Notes: generated by a model from the sequence alone, not told the origin. Positions 36,680 to 46,733 are shown, counted from the first letter of the stretch. The stretch is 64,000 nt of DNA from Vibrio panuliri (GCF_009938205.1 NZ_AP019654.1:1550001-1614000), one strand, 5' to 3'. Numbers and translations: made by a program.

Positions 36680-37963
36680 TTATTGTTTTTTATTATTGCT
36701 GGTGTGTCGATCACGGCTTTGCTCGAAATTATCCCATATGAAACGTGGGTCAAAGCTTTCTGCGGCAAACATGGTTAATACCACAACGATACCAAAAGCG
36801 ACAGCGCCATAGCCGGGTGTAAAATCAAGGATTTGACCTCGGTCAACCAAGGCCATCATGATTGATATAACAAACAGATCCATCATCGACCACTTGCCAA
36901 TCCATTTAACAACAAAATAGATGGTCATTCGTTGACGGTGGAAAATTCGGCGTTTGAACTTAACTGCCAATAGGATGTACGCCAGCCCGAGGATTTTCGC
37001 GACAGGTACAACGATACTGGCAACAAAGATGATCAGTGCGATACCAGACATACCATTTTTTACCAATGCCGCAACGCCTGAAAAAATGGTGTCTTCTAAG
37101 CGTTTCCCATTGGTGAGCAAGATGGAAATAGGGATCAAGTTCGCGGGAAATATGGCGATAGACGCCGCAATAAGGTAGGCCCACGTTTTTTGAATCGAGT
37201 TTGGCGTTCGATGGGCAAGTGAACTATCGCAGCGCACGCATTTGCTGCCATTGGGTTGAGATAGGTGGCAGGTGGTGCAATGTACCTCTTTATGTTCAAA
37301 ACGGTATTCTGACTCATGTTTGTAGGCTTCCCAGTAGCGTCGAATACTAACGCGACTGACCAACAGCACCGTAAATAGTTGTAGCAGGATAAGCCCGTAA
37401 AGCCCCACACCAACGAAGATATCTGAGTAGTCTTGTAGCTTAAAGCAAGAGATGGCAACACTAATCAAGAACACATCAATCATCACCCAATGTTTTAAAT
37501 GATGGACGATACGCAATGAATACTTGAGCAATGAATAGGAATGCTGCTTGAGTGCCAAATGAGCGCAGACGACGGCGCTGCACACCAGCAGTGGTGCGAT
37601 AGAGCTACAAAATGCAACCAAAAACGCGAGGAACACAAACCCTTCATTAAAGAGCGTGATGATTCCCGACGCTAGCGTCGCTGGAATCATCTGTCCAAAT
37701 AAACGAATGCTGAGAAAGTTGAAAAAATGCGAGGGGATAAATAGCAATAGGCAAGTCAAAGCGATAGCGAGATTACCCGACAGAGATGGGTGACCGCCAC
37801 GGTAGAGTGTTGTACCGCATCTAGGGCAGCACGCTTTTCTTCCCGTTTTAATCTCGACAATCTCGACCGGCAGTTCGCAGCCTTGGCAGAGACGGATTTG
37901 GTTTGTTTGGGCTAAATGAGGTTGCAGGCTCACGACAGATTGCCCACCTTGTTGGTAAGCCAA
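36680..37963 (-). CDS. letA: LetA/YebS (PqiA-family) membrane protein
   Basis: 427 residues, same length as E. coli YebS. Two zinc-ribbon modules (CQGC...CPRC near 25-55; CTTC...CVRC near 235-255) each precede a four-helix membrane block, the PqiA duplicated architecture. It is the inner-membrane partner of LetB in lipid transport. The start is TTG at 37963, only 3 nt past the stop of the upstream ABC exporter; no better ATG is available before the first zinc ribbon. This suggests translational coupling with the ABC gene, a neighbour not found at this position in E. coli. Confidence 0.93.
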   Translation of the reverse strand: MAYQQGGQSVVSLQPHLAQTNQIRLCQGCELPVEIVEIKTGRKACCPRCGTTLYRGGHPSLSGNLAIALTCLLLFIPSHFFNFLSIRLFGQMIPATLASGIITLFNEGFVFLAFLVAFCSSIAPLLVCSAVVCAHLALKQHSYSLLKYSLRIVHHLKHWVMIDVFLISVAISCFKLQDYSDIFVGVGLYGLILLQLFTVLLVSRVSIRRYWEAYKHESEYRFEHKEVHCTTCHLSQPNGSKCVRCDSSLAHRTPNSIQKTWAYLIAASIAIFPANLIPISILLTNGKRLEDTIFSGVAALVKNGMSGIALIIFVASIVVPVAKILGLAYILLAVKFKRRIFHRQRMTIYFVVKWIGKWSMMDLFVISIMMALVDRGQILDFTPGYGAVAFGIVVVLTMFAAESFDPRFIWDNFEQSRDRHTSNNKKQ

Positions 37964-37966
37964 TCA

Positions 37967-39763
37967 CTAGCCGTGCGATTGCACGGCGCCGTAGAGGGTT
38001 TGATAAAGGCCTTGTTGTTCAACTAACTCTCCATGAGTCCCTGTTTGGGTCACCTGACCATCTTCTAAAACATAAATAATGTCTGCTTGTTTTACGGCAG
38101 ATAAGCGATGAGCAACGATTAATGTCGTACGACCATTTAAAAACTCAGTCAATGCCCGATGCAATGCTGCTTCTGTCGCAGTATCGAGTGCCGATGTCGC
38201 TTCATCCAAAATGACAAACTTTGGATTACTCAGCACCATACGCGCAATGGCGAGACGCTGTCTTTGGCCTCCAGATAAACGAATGCCGTTGCGGCCAATT
38301 TGTGTCTCTAGCCCTTGACCAAGTTGGGCGATGACATCTTGCATTTGGGCGATATCAAGCGCTTGCCACAACTGTTGATCGCTATAATGGCTGCCGAGGG
38401 TCAGATTATGCCTCAAGCTATCGTTAAATAGTATAGGTTGCTGTAAAACCACCGCTATTTGATCACGAATAACGTCGAAACTGATATCGTCTGTGGTGTG
38501 GTGGTTATATTTTATCAACCCTGAGTCAGGGCGATAAACCCCAATGAGCAACTGAATGAGGGTCGATTTCCCGCCACCGCTTGCACCAACAAGCGCCACC
38601 TTTTTTCCCGCCGGTATATGTAGGTTCAGTTGTTTGAGCACTTGGCTCTCATCGTTATAAGAGAAGGTTACATTTTCGATACTGACATCGACTTCACGGT
38701 CATCATCAAACGGATTGATTTTACTGACCGGACGATATTCTTCCTCAAGGTCGAGTAGGGTATTGATTCGGCTCAACGCGGCTTTTGCGCTGTACCAAGA
38801 AAACTGAATACCCAATAGCTCTTGTACTGGTGACAACATAAACCACAGGTAACCGAACACAGCGAAGATTTGCCCTATGGTTAAATCGCTGAACATCACC
38901 ATTAACATCGCCACGGCACGAAACAGTTCAAAGCCGAGTAAAAACAGTAAAAATGAGACTCGACCAGCGGCTTCTGATTGCCAAGCATACTTGTCAGCAT
39001 CTAAACGGACTTGATTGGCATTGAGCTTTAACTCATTGAGGAATTCGCGCTCGCGATTGGCGGCGCGCAGTTGATAGATACCATCTAGCGTTTCGACTAA
39101 GCGATTCTGAAAGCGTTCAAAGGATTGGTTTTCGCGTTTTTTAAGATGCTTGACTCGGCTACCGAGTAAACGAGAAAAGTAAATCACGATGGGGTTGACC
39201 AGTAAGATGAACAGACCGAGACGCCAGTCAATCCACAACAATACGATCGCAGTGCCGATGACCGTGAGTAAACTAATGATAAATTTGCTCAAGGTAGAAC
39301 CAATAAATTGATCAATCGTTTCGATGTCGGTGATCAGGTGGGCATTTATCCCTCCGCTGCCTCTCGTTTCATACTGACGAATGCTAATTTTGCCCAGCTT
39401 ATCGATCATCTTGCTGCGCATTTGGTAGGTAATCGTTTTAGAAACCAACGTAAACTGGCGGCTTTGCAGAATGTTGAGTGCTTGACCAACGGTACGCATT
39501 ATCACCACCAGCAATAACGCGAATAGGATGTAACCGGTGGGCGTTTGACTTGACGTAGGCAACACGCTGTTCATTAGCTCTAAGCCTTTGGCTGGTTGAT
39601 TAAGCAGTACTTCATCAACCATCAGCGGTAAAAGTAGCGGGATCGGCACGCTGACCAAGGTAGCAACAATAGCGATAACATTGGCGACGATTAGTTTTGA
39701 CTTATGTATCTTTACTTGTGAAATCAGCCAAGAACGGCTAATAGTGTTGTTGTTTTCGGTCAT
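37967..39763 (-). CDS. ABC exporter, fused membrane and ATPase domains
   Basis: 598 residues: six-helix membrane domain (about 20-310) and nucleotide-binding domain (about 355-590) with Walker A GASGGGKST, Q-loop VLQQPILF, signature LSGGQRQR, Walker B FVILDEATSALD and H-loop VAHRLS. Typical half-size exporter of the MsbA/LapB-like class, expected to act as a homodimer. It lacks the N-terminal C39-like domain found in ABC proteins that secrete LapA-type adhesins, so it is not an obvious partner for the adhesin at 15546. The substrate is unknown. Begins the unit ABC-letA-letB, with letA starting 3 nt past its stop, and is divergent from msrC. Confidence 0.92.
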   Translation of the reverse strand: MTENNNTISRSWLISQVKIHKSKLIVANVIAIVATLVSVPIPLLLPLMVDEVLLNQPAKGLELMNSVLPTSSQTPTGYILFALLLVVIMRTVGQALNILQSRQFTLVSKTITYQMRSKMIDKLGKISIRQYETRGSGGINAHLITDIETIDQFIGSTLSKFIISLLTVIGTAIVLLWIDWRLGLFILLVNPIVIYFSRLLGSRVKHLKKRENQSFERFQNRLVETLDGIYQLRAANREREFLNELKLNANQVRLDADKYAWQSEAAGRVSFLLFLLGFELFRAVAMLMVMFSDLTIGQIFAVFGYLWFMLSPVQELLGIQFSWYSAKAALSRINTLLDLEEEYRPVSKINPFDDDREVDVSIENVTFSYNDESQVLKQLNLHIPAGKKVALVGASGGGKSTLIQLLIGVYRPDSGLIKYNHHTTDDISFDVIRDQIAVVLQQPILFNDSLRHNLTLGSHYSDQQLWQALDIAQMQDVIAQLGQGLETQIGRNGIRLSGGQRQRLAIARMVLSNPKFVILDEATSALDTATEAALHRALTEFLNGRTTLIVAHRLSAVKQADIIYVLEDGQVTQTGTHGELVEQQGLYQTLYGAVQSHG

Positions 39764-39868
39764 TCTGCTGATAATGCAAACTATTTATAGTTCAATTGTA
39801 CGAATAATCGTCATATAAGTCTCATATTTTAATTGGAAGTCGCTATAAGGCCCTCAACGGAAGTCATT

Positions 39869-40342
39869 ATGAAGCAAGAATTTTATCAAACACTCACCAA
39901 ACAAGCGCAAGCTCTCATTGAGTCAGAGCCAAACTTAATCGCCAATCTGTCTAACATAAGTGCTTTACTTAATATGTCGCTAGAGGAGATTAACTGGGTG
40001 GGTTTCTATTTAATGGACGGTGATCAATTGGTCTTGGGGCCTTTCCAAGGTAAACCCGCTTGTGTGCGTATTCCTGTTGGGCGAGGTGTGTGTGGCACGG
40101 CTGTTGAACACAATCAAGTACAGCGAGTGCATGATGTTCATCAATTTGAGGGGCATATTGCTTGCGACGCGGCGAGCAACTCAGAGATAGTGATTCCATT
40201 TTCGATTGATGGAAAAGTCGCGGGCGTTTTGGATATCGATAGCCCAAATGTTGGTCGATTTGACGCCGAAGATGAAAAAGGATTGACGATTTTAATGGCA
40301 GAAGTGGAAAAGATGCTTAATTCACACGCTATCAAGGCATAA
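39869..40342 (+). CDS. msrC: Free methionine-(R)-sulfoxide reductase MsrC
   Basis: 157-residue single GAF-domain protein (fRMsr). Three conserved cysteines (in GKPACVRIPVGRGVCG and GHIACDAASNSE) correspond to the redox-active cysteines of E. coli MsrC (YebR). It reduces free Met-R-O using thioredoxin-type electrons. The frame runs upstream to 39833, but ATG 39869 has CGGAAG at ideal spacing and the family N-terminus MKQEFYQTL. Adjacent to proQ-prc and divergent from the ABC-letAB unit, as yebR is in E. coli. Confidence 0.94.
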   Translation: MKQEFYQTLTKQAQALIESEPNLIANLSNISALLNMSLEEINWVGFYLMDGDQLVLGPFQGKPACVRIPVGRGVCGTAVEHNQVQRVHDVHQFEGHIACDAASNSEIVIPFSIDGKVAGVLDIDSPNVGRFDAEDEKGLTILMAEVEKMLNSHAIKA

Positions 40343-40440
40343 ATTCGCGCTAGAGTGTGGTTTTTCATTTACAGGTCACTATAATGGCTGAAATATTTAT
40401 CTGAACGCTCGCGGATAGTCCGCTTTAACCAGGAACCCCC

Positions 40441-41076
40441 ATGGAAAACACTGAAAAGTTAAAAAACAGCAAAGAAGTTATTGCATACATTGCTGAATGT
40501 TTCCCTAAGTGCTTTACTTTAGAAGGTGAGGCAAAGCCACTTAAAATTGGTATTTTTCAAGATCTTGCGGATCGTCTTTCCGACGACCCAAAAGTTAGTA
40601 AAACTCAGCTTCGTGCAGCGTTAAGACAGTACACTTCATCATGGCGTTACCTACACGGTGTTAAGCCTGGTGCAGTACGTGTAGACCTAGATGGCAACCC
40701 AGCAGGTGAGCTAGATGAAGAGCACGTAGAACACGCAAAAACTGCACTAGCAGAAAGCAAAGCGAAAGTACAAGCTCGTCGCAAAGAGCAAGGCAAGAAG
40801 ACTCGTGAAGAAGGTAAAGCAAAAACGGCTAAGCCTGCAGGTAAAAAACCTCAACAAGCACGTCGTCCGCAAGCTAAGTCTGCGCCGAAAGCCGCTAAGC
40901 CAGTAGAAACACGTCCACTGAATGCTGATGAAGTAAAAGTTGGTAACGCAGTAAACGTGAACATGGGCAAAGGAAACATGGCTGCTACTATCGTTGAAAT
41001 CAATAAGGAAGATGTGCGAGTTCAACTCTCTAACGGCCTACAAATGGTTGTGAAAGCGGAGCACTTACGCGCATAA
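40441..41076 (+). CDS. proQ: RNA chaperone ProQ
   Basis: 211 residues: FinO/ProQ RNA-binding domain (about 5-120; [37 protein letters not shown]), a basic Lys/Ala-rich linker (about 105-160) and a C-terminal Tudor-like domain (about 163-211; [17 protein letters not shown]). ProQ binds structured small RNAs and mRNA 3' ends as a global regulator; in E. coli it was first linked to ProP. AGGAA precedes the ATG. 17 nt upstream of prc, the same order as E. coli. Confidence 0.97.
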   Translation: MENTEKLKNSKEVIAYIAECFPKCFTLEGEAKPLKIGIFQDLADRLSDDPKVSKTQLRAALRQYTSSWRYLHGVKPGAVRVDLDGNPAGELDEEHVEHAKTALAESKAKVQARRKEQGKKTREEGKAKTAKPAGKKPQQARRPQAKSAPKAAKPVETRPLNADEVKVGNAVNVNMGKGNMAATIVEINKEDVRVQLSNGLQMVVKAEHLRA

Positions 41077-41093
41077 AGGAGAGTCTCCTACGC

Positions 41094-43088
41094 ATGAAAT
41101 GCCGTTTAAACTTTTCGCTGATTGCTGCTAGCGTTATGCTAGCGGCAACTCCAGTAAAAGCACTCGAAGCGAAAATCGAATTAACCGATTTACCTGCATT
41201 AGAGCAAGAAGCTCAACATAGAACTGCAAGTAAACGTGTCACTTCCCGCTTTACCCGTTCTCATTACAAACATTTCTCCCTCGACGACCAATTTTCGCAA
41301 GCGATTTTTGAGCGTTATTTGGAAATGCTTGATTTCAATAAGAATATCTTTACTCAATCTGATATCGATAACTTTTCTAAGTGGTCGACCTCCATTGATG
41401 ATCAACTAAAGTCTGGCGACAACCAGATCGCCTTTGATATTTACAATCAATCAATGAAGCGTCGTTACGAACGGTTTGACTATGCCTTGTCATTATTAGA
41501 CCAAGAGATGAGTTTTGACGTTGACGAAAGTATTGAACTTGATCGCAGTGAGGCCCAGTGGCCAAAAAACGAACAAGAACTTAATGAGTTATGGCGTAAG
41601 CGTGTTAAGTACGATGCTTTAAATCTCAAATTGACTGGCAAGGACTGGGATGAAATTAAAGACATCCTTGGCAAGCGTTATAACAATGCGCTAAAACGCT
41701 TGAGTCAGACCAATAACGAAGACGCATTCCAATTGTACATGAACGCGTTCTCGCGTGAAGTTGACCCGCATACCAGTTATCTTTCGCCAAGAAACGCCGA
41801 TCAATTCCAACAAGAGATGAATCTATCTTTAGAAGGAATTGGTGCTGTGCTGCAAATGACCGACGATTACACCGTGATTCGTTCTCTTGTTGTTGGTGGC
41901 CCAGCCGCTAAGAGCAAAAAGCTCGGCGAAGGTGATCGCATCATTAGCGTTGGGCAAGAAGGCGAGGAGATGGTCGATGTGATTGGCTGGCGCCTTGATG
42001 ACGTCGTGCAACTCATCAAAGGGCCAAAAGGCACCACGGTTAAGCTGGAAATTTTGCCGGAAGGCAAAGACGCGAAAAGTGAAGTCGTTTCGATTGTCCG
42101 CGATAAAGTGCGTTTAGAAGATCGCGCTGTTAAGTCAGAGATTATTGAACAAGATGGTAAGAAAATCGGCGTACTTGAAGTGCCAAGCTTTTACGTTGGT
42201 TTGTCTAAAGATACTGACAAACTGCTTGCGGAACTGAAAGAGAAAAACGTCGACGGCATCATTGTTGACCTTCGCAATAATGGTGGTGGTGCGCTAACCG
42301 AAGCTACTTCGTTATCTGGCTTGTTTATTACTAGCGGGCCTGTAGTACAAGTACGTGATAGTTATGGTCGTATCAATGTGAACGCTGATACTGACGATAA
42401 AATTAGCTACGACGGTCCTATGATGGTGTTGATAAACCGATACAGCGCCTCTGCATCTGAGATTTTTGCTGCTGCAATGCAAGACTATGGTCGTGCCGTA
42501 GTGGTGGGTGAAAACTCATTTGGTAAAGGAACTGTTCAGCAACACCGCTCGCTAAACCATATCTATGATTTGTTTGATAAAGAATTAGGGTACGTTCAGT
42601 ACACTATTCAAAAGTTCTATCGAATAGATGGTGGTAGTACTCAAAACAAAGGTGTGGTTCCAGATATTGCTTATCCGACACCGGTTGATCCGGCGGAAAC
42701 AGGTGAGAGCGTGGAAGACAATGCTCTGCCTTGGGACAGTATCGAAAAAGCAGACTATAAACAGTTACAGCGTAACAAAGAGCTTATTACGCAGTTAGAT
42801 AAGCAACATCAAGCGCGCATTGCTGATGACATGGAGTTTGGATTTATCGCTGAGGATATCGCTAGATATCAAGCGGAAAAAGAAGATAACTCTTTGTCTC
42901 TAAATGAAAAAGAGCGCAAGCGAATCAGCGATGAAGCGGATCAACGACGTTTAGAACGCATCAACCAGCGCCAAAAAGCGGAAGGAAAAGAGTCATTTAA
43001 AACTTTGGATGACCTACCTAAAGATTATGAAGCGCCAGATGCTTATCTTGATGAAACCGTATCAATTATGGTTGATATGATTCGTTAA
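41094..43088 (+). CDS. prc: Tail-specific periplasmic protease Prc
   Basis: 664 residues: signal peptide (about 1-23), N-terminal helical domain, PDZ domain (about 240-320; LEGIGAVLQMTDDYTVIRSL), and an S41 peptidase domain with the catalytic Ser in NRYSASASEIFAAAM and Lys in GENSFGKGTVQQH. Prc trims the C-terminus of FtsI and degrades MepS with NlpI. The sequence just before the start, GGAGAGTCTCC (41078-41088), contains the ribosome-binding site in a short self-complementary stretch that may mask it. Follows proQ in one operon. Confidence 0.96.
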   Translation: MKCRLNFSLIAASVMLAATPVKALEAKIELTDLPALEQEAQHRTASKRVTSRFTRSHYKHFSLDDQFSQAIFERYLEMLDFNKNIFTQSDIDNFSKWSTSIDDQLKSGDNQIAFDIYNQSMKRRYERFDYALSLLDQEMSFDVDESIELDRSEAQWPKNEQELNELWRKRVKYDALNLKLTGKDWDEIKDILGKRYNNALKRLSQTNNEDAFQLYMNAFSREVDPHTSYLSPRNADQFQQEMNLSLEGIGAVLQMTDDYTVIRSLVVGGPAAKSKKLGEGDRIISVGQEGEEMVDVIGWRLDDVVQLIKGPKGTTVKLEILPEGKDAKSEVVSIVRDKVRLEDRAVKSEIIEQDGKKIGVLEVPSFYVGLSKDTDKLLAELKEKNVDGIIVDLRNNGGGALTEATSLSGLFITSGPVVQVRDSYGRINVNADTDDKISYDGPMMVLINRYSASASEIFAAAMQDYGRAVVVGENSFGKGTVQQHRSLNHIYDLFDKELGYVQYTIQKFYRIDGGSTQNKGVVPDIAYPTPVDPAETGESVEDNALPWDSIEKADYKQLQRNKELITQLDKQHQARIADDMEFGFIAEDIARYQAEKEDNSLSLNEKERKRISDEADQRRLERINQRQKAEGKESFKTLDDLPKDYEAPDAYLDETVSIMVDMIR

Positions 43089-43107
43089 CTTAATCTATCT
43101 CAATCTA

Positions 43108-43135
43108 AGCGGGCTCAATGAGCTCGCTTTTTTTT
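43108..43135 (+). terminator. Rho-independent terminator of proQ-prc
   Basis: AGCGGGCTC / GAGCTCGCT stem (one mismatch), AAT loop and a run of eight T. Confidence 0.92.
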
Positions 43136-43148
43136 ACCCAAAAACTAA

Positions 43149-43185
43149 TGTGATCTAGATCTAAATATTTAGCTTTCTCGTATAG
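43149..43185 (+). promoter_or_regulatory. Candidate CRP site and -10 element before the periplasmic unknown gene
   Basis: TGTGATCTAGATCTAA (43149-43164) matches the CRP consensus TGTGATCTAGATCACA except for the last three positions changed to TAA-type. TATAGT at 43180-43185 gives a spacing consistent with class II activation. Confidence 0.4.
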
Positions 43186-43223
43186 TTGTGCCTACGCTTA
43201 AAGAAAAAGTGAGGGGAAGCAAC

Positions 43224-43895
43224 ATGAGATGGATTGGAATTTTACTCGCCTGTTTTAGCTTTTCAGCATGGAGTTCAAACGCCTCAAGTGCGAAAGAATC
43301 CGATGCTTTAAGTTTTTTTGATCACCCATTTCTACTTGGTGATTGGTACCTGATTAATCCAGCGCCCGAGAAGTCAAAAGAGAACTACATTGCGATTAAA
43401 CTGACACTCGATTCAAATTACCACTTCTCGATAGATATTCAGAAAAAAGACTACACCATTGACCAATGGCAGGGCATGTACACCGCCAATGAAGACACGA
43501 TTATTCTTGGTTTGAATACAGACCAACCTCAAATCTACGCTTATGCGAGCAATCACAATATGCTCAATCTTAATGGCGTTGTGTTTACCAAAGCCCTGTC
43601 AAACTCATTGGCCGGAATTTGGTCGAGCAAGGCGCTTGGGGGTGATGACTTAATGGCGAGTGACGTCGATCAGATGGATTTGATCCTACAACCGGATTTT
43701 GTTTTTCTGTTTAAGGTGAGTAATCCCGATGGGGATGAAGCTGTGCGCCGCGGCGTCTATTTTACCGAGGGGGAGCGATTGGTTCTTCTCTATGAAAATG
43801 GTGAGCACAACACTCGCTATAAACTTAACCGAGACACACTCACCATCGAGTCTGATGAAGGTGGTATGTACGCGGTTCTAAACCGAATAAGATAA
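43224..43895 (+). CDS. Periplasmic protein of unknown function with an internal duplication
   Basis: 223 residues, not recognised. Signal peptide (about 1-22, AWSSNASS) then two similar beta-rich halves: residues about 35-125 (LGDWYLI, YHFSIDI, WQGMYTANEDTIILGL, LNLNGVVFTK) and about 126-223 (LAGIWSSK, FVFLFKV, RRGVYFTEGERLVLLY, YKLNRDTLTIES). Each half has a G-x-W opening and a G-x-Y-x-x-x-E turn, as in lipocalin-like or copper-resistance NlpE-like barrels, but I do not assign a family. ATG 43188 is in frame but ATG 43224 has AGGGGAAG at 7-8 nt. It is a separate unit between two terminators. Confidence 0.75.
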   Translation: MRWIGILLACFSFSAWSSNASSAKESDALSFFDHPFLLGDWYLINPAPEKSKENYIAIKLTLDSNYHFSIDIQKKDYTIDQWQGMYTANEDTIILGLNTDQPQIYAYASNHNMLNLNGVVFTKALSNSLAGIWSSKALGGDDLMASDVDQMDLILQPDFVFLFKVSNPDGDEAVRRGVYFTEGERLVLLYENGEHNTRYKLNRDTLTIESDEGGMYAVLNRIR

Positions 43896-43953
43896 ACGTC
43901 GTTACTTAGCATTAATTCTAGACTTATTATTTAGTTTTAAATTCTTTTGTAGC

Positions 43954-43992
43954 AAAAAAACGAGGTAATCAATGAGAATGCCTCGTTTTTTT
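43954..43992 (+). terminator. Rho-independent terminator
   Basis: AAAAAACGAGG / CCTCGTTTTTT stem with a 13-nt loop, about 60 nt past the stop at 43895. Confidence 0.82.
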
Positions 43993-44047
43993 GTTTTCAG
44001 AGTTGTAAGCTAGTCAGTCGAACACTATTTGTTAGAAGGATTTAGAA

Positions 44048-46654
44048 ATGGCTCAAGCTCCTCAAGCCAAATATCGCAAAGATTATCAGTCTCCCTCTCA
44101 TACGATTACGGATATTGATCTGACTTTTGAATTACATGATAGCGCGACAATTGTTACCGCGATATCACAAGTTAAACAGCTAAATGAGAGCACAACCTTA
44201 GAACTAGACGGTGACGGGTTGACACTAAAGAGCCTGCTTGTTGATCAACAGCAGTGGAATCATTTTGAAACAACCGATAGTGGTTTGAAGATCACTGAGT
44301 TACCGCAGCAGTTTACACTAACAGTGGTTACTGAAATTGACCCACAAGCGAATACCGCGCTAGAAGGTTTATATAAATCTGATGGTGCTTATTGTACTCA
44401 ATGTGAAGCTGAAGGTTTCCGTCGAATTACGTATTTCTTAGACCGACCAGATGTGTTGGCAAAATACACCACCACCGTCATCGCGGATAAAGCGCAATAC
44501 CCTTATCTATTAAGTAACGGCAACCGCGTTGAACAAGGTGAGATGACCGAAGGTCGCCATTGGGTTAAGTGGCATGATCCACATCCGAAACCTTCTTATC
44601 TGTTTGCGTTGGTTGCAGGCGATTTTGATGTGTTTCGAGATCAATACCAAACTCGTTCTGGTCGTAATGTCGCGTTGGAAATTTTTGTCGATAAAGGTAA
44701 CTTAGATCGTGCAAACCACGCGATGGTTTCACTAATCAATTCGATGAAATGGGACGAAGAGCGTTTCGGCCTGGAATATGACTTAGATATCTACATGATT
44801 GTCGCCGTTGATTTTTTCAATATGGGGGCGATGGAAAACAAAGGTCTTAATGTCTTTAACTCTAAGTTTGTACTGGCGAATGATCAGACAGCCACTGACA
44901 CCGATTATCTTGGCATTGAAGCGGTCATTGGTCATGAGTACTTCCACAACTGGACAGGCAATCGCGTAACTTGTCGTGATTGGTTCCAACTTAGCTTAAA
45001 AGAAGGCTTAACCGTGTTCCGCGATCAAGAGTTTTCTTCTGATCTTGGTTCTCGCGCAGTCAACCGTATTAACAACGTGCGTATTATTCGTGGTCCGCAG
45101 TTTGCCGAAGATGCCAGCCCGATGTCTCATCCAATTCGTCCAGAACAAGTGATTGAGATGAACAACTTCTACACGCTAACCGTGTATGAAAAGGGCAGTG
45201 AAGTTATCCGTATGTATCACACTTTGCTAGGCGAAGAAGGTTTCCAAAAGGGAATGCAGTTATACGTTGAAAGACATGACGGTACGGCGGCGACTTGTGA
45301 AGATTTCGTCAAAGCGATGGAAGATGCAAACGGTGTAGATTTGTCTCAGTTCCGACTATGGTACAGCCAGTCAGGTACACCAACGCTTAACGTTGAGACC
45401 GAATTTGATCCCCAAGCACAAACTTACACACTGACCGTGGCGCAATCAACAGAAGCCACTCATGATCAAAAAGAGAAGCTGCCACTGCATATTCCATTCG
45501 ACATTGAGCTATATAATGCAGATGGTAGCGTGCTTGAGTTACGCTGTAACGGTGAAAAAGTTTCGAATGTATTAGATATAACTCAAGAAAAACAAAGCTT
45601 TGTGTTTGAAGGAGTGATGGAGAAACCTGTTCCGTCACTACTGAGAGAATTTTCGGCTCCAGTGAAACTTGAGTATGATTACAGCGACGAGGAACTTACA
45701 TTCCTTATGGTTCATGCTCGCAACGAATTTGCTCGTTGGGATGCGGGTCAAATGTTGTTGGCAAAATATATTCGCAGCAACGTTGAGGCATTACAGTCAG
45801 GTAACGATGTTTCTTTACCTGCTTCTGTCGTGGATGCGTTCCGTGGCGTGTTACTAAGTGAAGAACTTGAGCCAGCGTTTATTGCGGAAGTGTTGTCACT
45901 ACCAAGCCATAATGAAGTTTCAGGTTGGTACAAAACGGTGGACGTTGATGCCGTTGCACAAGTATTAAAAGCGTTGAAAGTACAGTTGGCAATGGAGTTA
46001 ACCGATGAGCTTGCAGCGATTTACCATAGTTTGCAGCAAACTGAGTACACCATCGATCACGCGGCAATTGGTAAACGTGCTTTACGCAATACTGCATTGT
46101 CGTACTTAGCGCATACCGAGCAGGGTAATCAGTTGGCAGAGCAGCAATATCAACGTGCCAATAATATGACCGATACTATCGCAGCGATGTCAGCAGCTAA
46201 CCAAGCGCAACTTGCTTGTCGTGAAACATTGATGGCGGACTATAGTCAAAAATGGAAACATGATGGATTGGTAATGGATAAGTGGTTTGCACTACAAGGC
46301 AGCAACCCAGCAGAAAATGTATTGGATGTTATCAAGCAAACAATGCAACACGAAGCCTTCAGTTTGAAAAATCCAAATCGCACGCGCAGTTTGATTGGAT
46401 CATTCCTCAATGCAAACCCCGTTCATTTCCATGCGATTGATGGTTCAGGCTATCGATTTGCAGGGGAGATTTTACGTGAACTTAACAGTGTTAATCCACA
46501 AGTTGCATCACGTTTGATTGACCCATTGTTGAAACTCGGCAAATATGACCAGACTCGTCAAGGTTTGATTAAAATTGAACTTGAAAAGCTCAGAGCGATG
46601 GATAATCTTGCGAAAGACTTGTTCGAGAAAGTGACCAAAGCACTTGAGTCGTAA
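44048..46654 (+). CDS. pepN: Aminopeptidase N
   Basis: 868 residues, M1 metallopeptidase of E. coli PepN type (870). N-terminal beta domain, catalytic domain with the exopeptidase motif GAMENKGLN and the zinc site HEYFHNWTGN...LKEGLTVFRDQEF (HExxH, 18 residues, E), and a helical C-terminal domain. Cytoplasmic, broad-specificity release of N-terminal residues, a main route for final peptide degradation. The ATG at 44048 follows AGAAGGA. Monocistronic by its terminator. Confidence 0.97.
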   Translation: MAQAPQAKYRKDYQSPSHTITDIDLTFELHDSATIVTAISQVKQLNESTTLELDGDGLTLKSLLVDQQQWNHFETTDSGLKITELPQQFTLTVVTEIDPQANTALEGLYKSDGAYCTQCEAEGFRRITYFLDRPDVLAKYTTTVIADKAQYPYLLSNGNRVEQGEMTEGRHWVKWHDPHPKPSYLFALVAGDFDVFRDQYQTRSGRNVALEIFVDKGNLDRANHAMVSLINSMKWDEERFGLEYDLDIYMIVAVDFFNMGAMENKGLNVFNSKFVLANDQTATDTDYLGIEAVIGHEYFHNWTGNRVTCRDWFQLSLKEGLTVFRDQEFSSDLGSRAVNRINNVRIIRGPQFAEDASPMSHPIRPEQVIEMNNFYTLTVYEKGSEVIRMYHTLLGEEGFQKGMQLYVERHDGTAATCEDFVKAMEDANGVDLSQFRLWYSQSGTPTLNVETEFDPQAQTYTLTVAQSTEATHDQKEKLPLHIPFDIELYNADGSVLELRCNGEKVSNVLDITQEKQSFVFEGVMEKPVPSLLREFSAPVKLEYDYSDEELTFLMVHARNEFARWDAGQMLLAKYIRSNVEALQSGNDVSLPASVVDAFRGVLLSEELEPAFIAEVLSLPSHNEVSGWYKTVDVDAVAQVLKALKVQLAMELTDELAAIYHSLQQTEYTIDHAAIGKRALRNTALSYLAHTEQGNQLAEQQYQRANNMTDTIAAMSAANQAQLACRETLMADYSQKWKHDGLVMDKWFALQGSNPAENVLDVIKQTMQHEAFSLKNPNRTRSLIGSFLNANPVHFHAIDGSGYRFAGEILRELNSVNPQVASRLIDPLLKLGKYDQTRQGLIKIELEKLRAMDNLAKDLFEKVTKALES

Positions 46655-46688
46655 CCATTAGGTAGTTGGTTAGGTACTGATGAGCATC

Positions 46689-46716
46689 AAACAGCGGCAT
46701 AAGCCGCTGTTTTTAT
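46689..46716 (+). terminator. Rho-independent terminator of pepN
   Basis: AAACAGCGGC / GCCGCTGTTT stem, ATAA loop, T-rich tail. Confidence 0.92.
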
Positions 46717-46733
46717 ATCTGCAATGACCTAAC

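Noticed and set aside
37967..39763. ABC exporter as the secretion ATPase for the adhesin at 15546
   Set aside because: Lacks the N-terminal C39-like domain of LapB-type ATPases, is 20 kb away and is coupled to letA instead.
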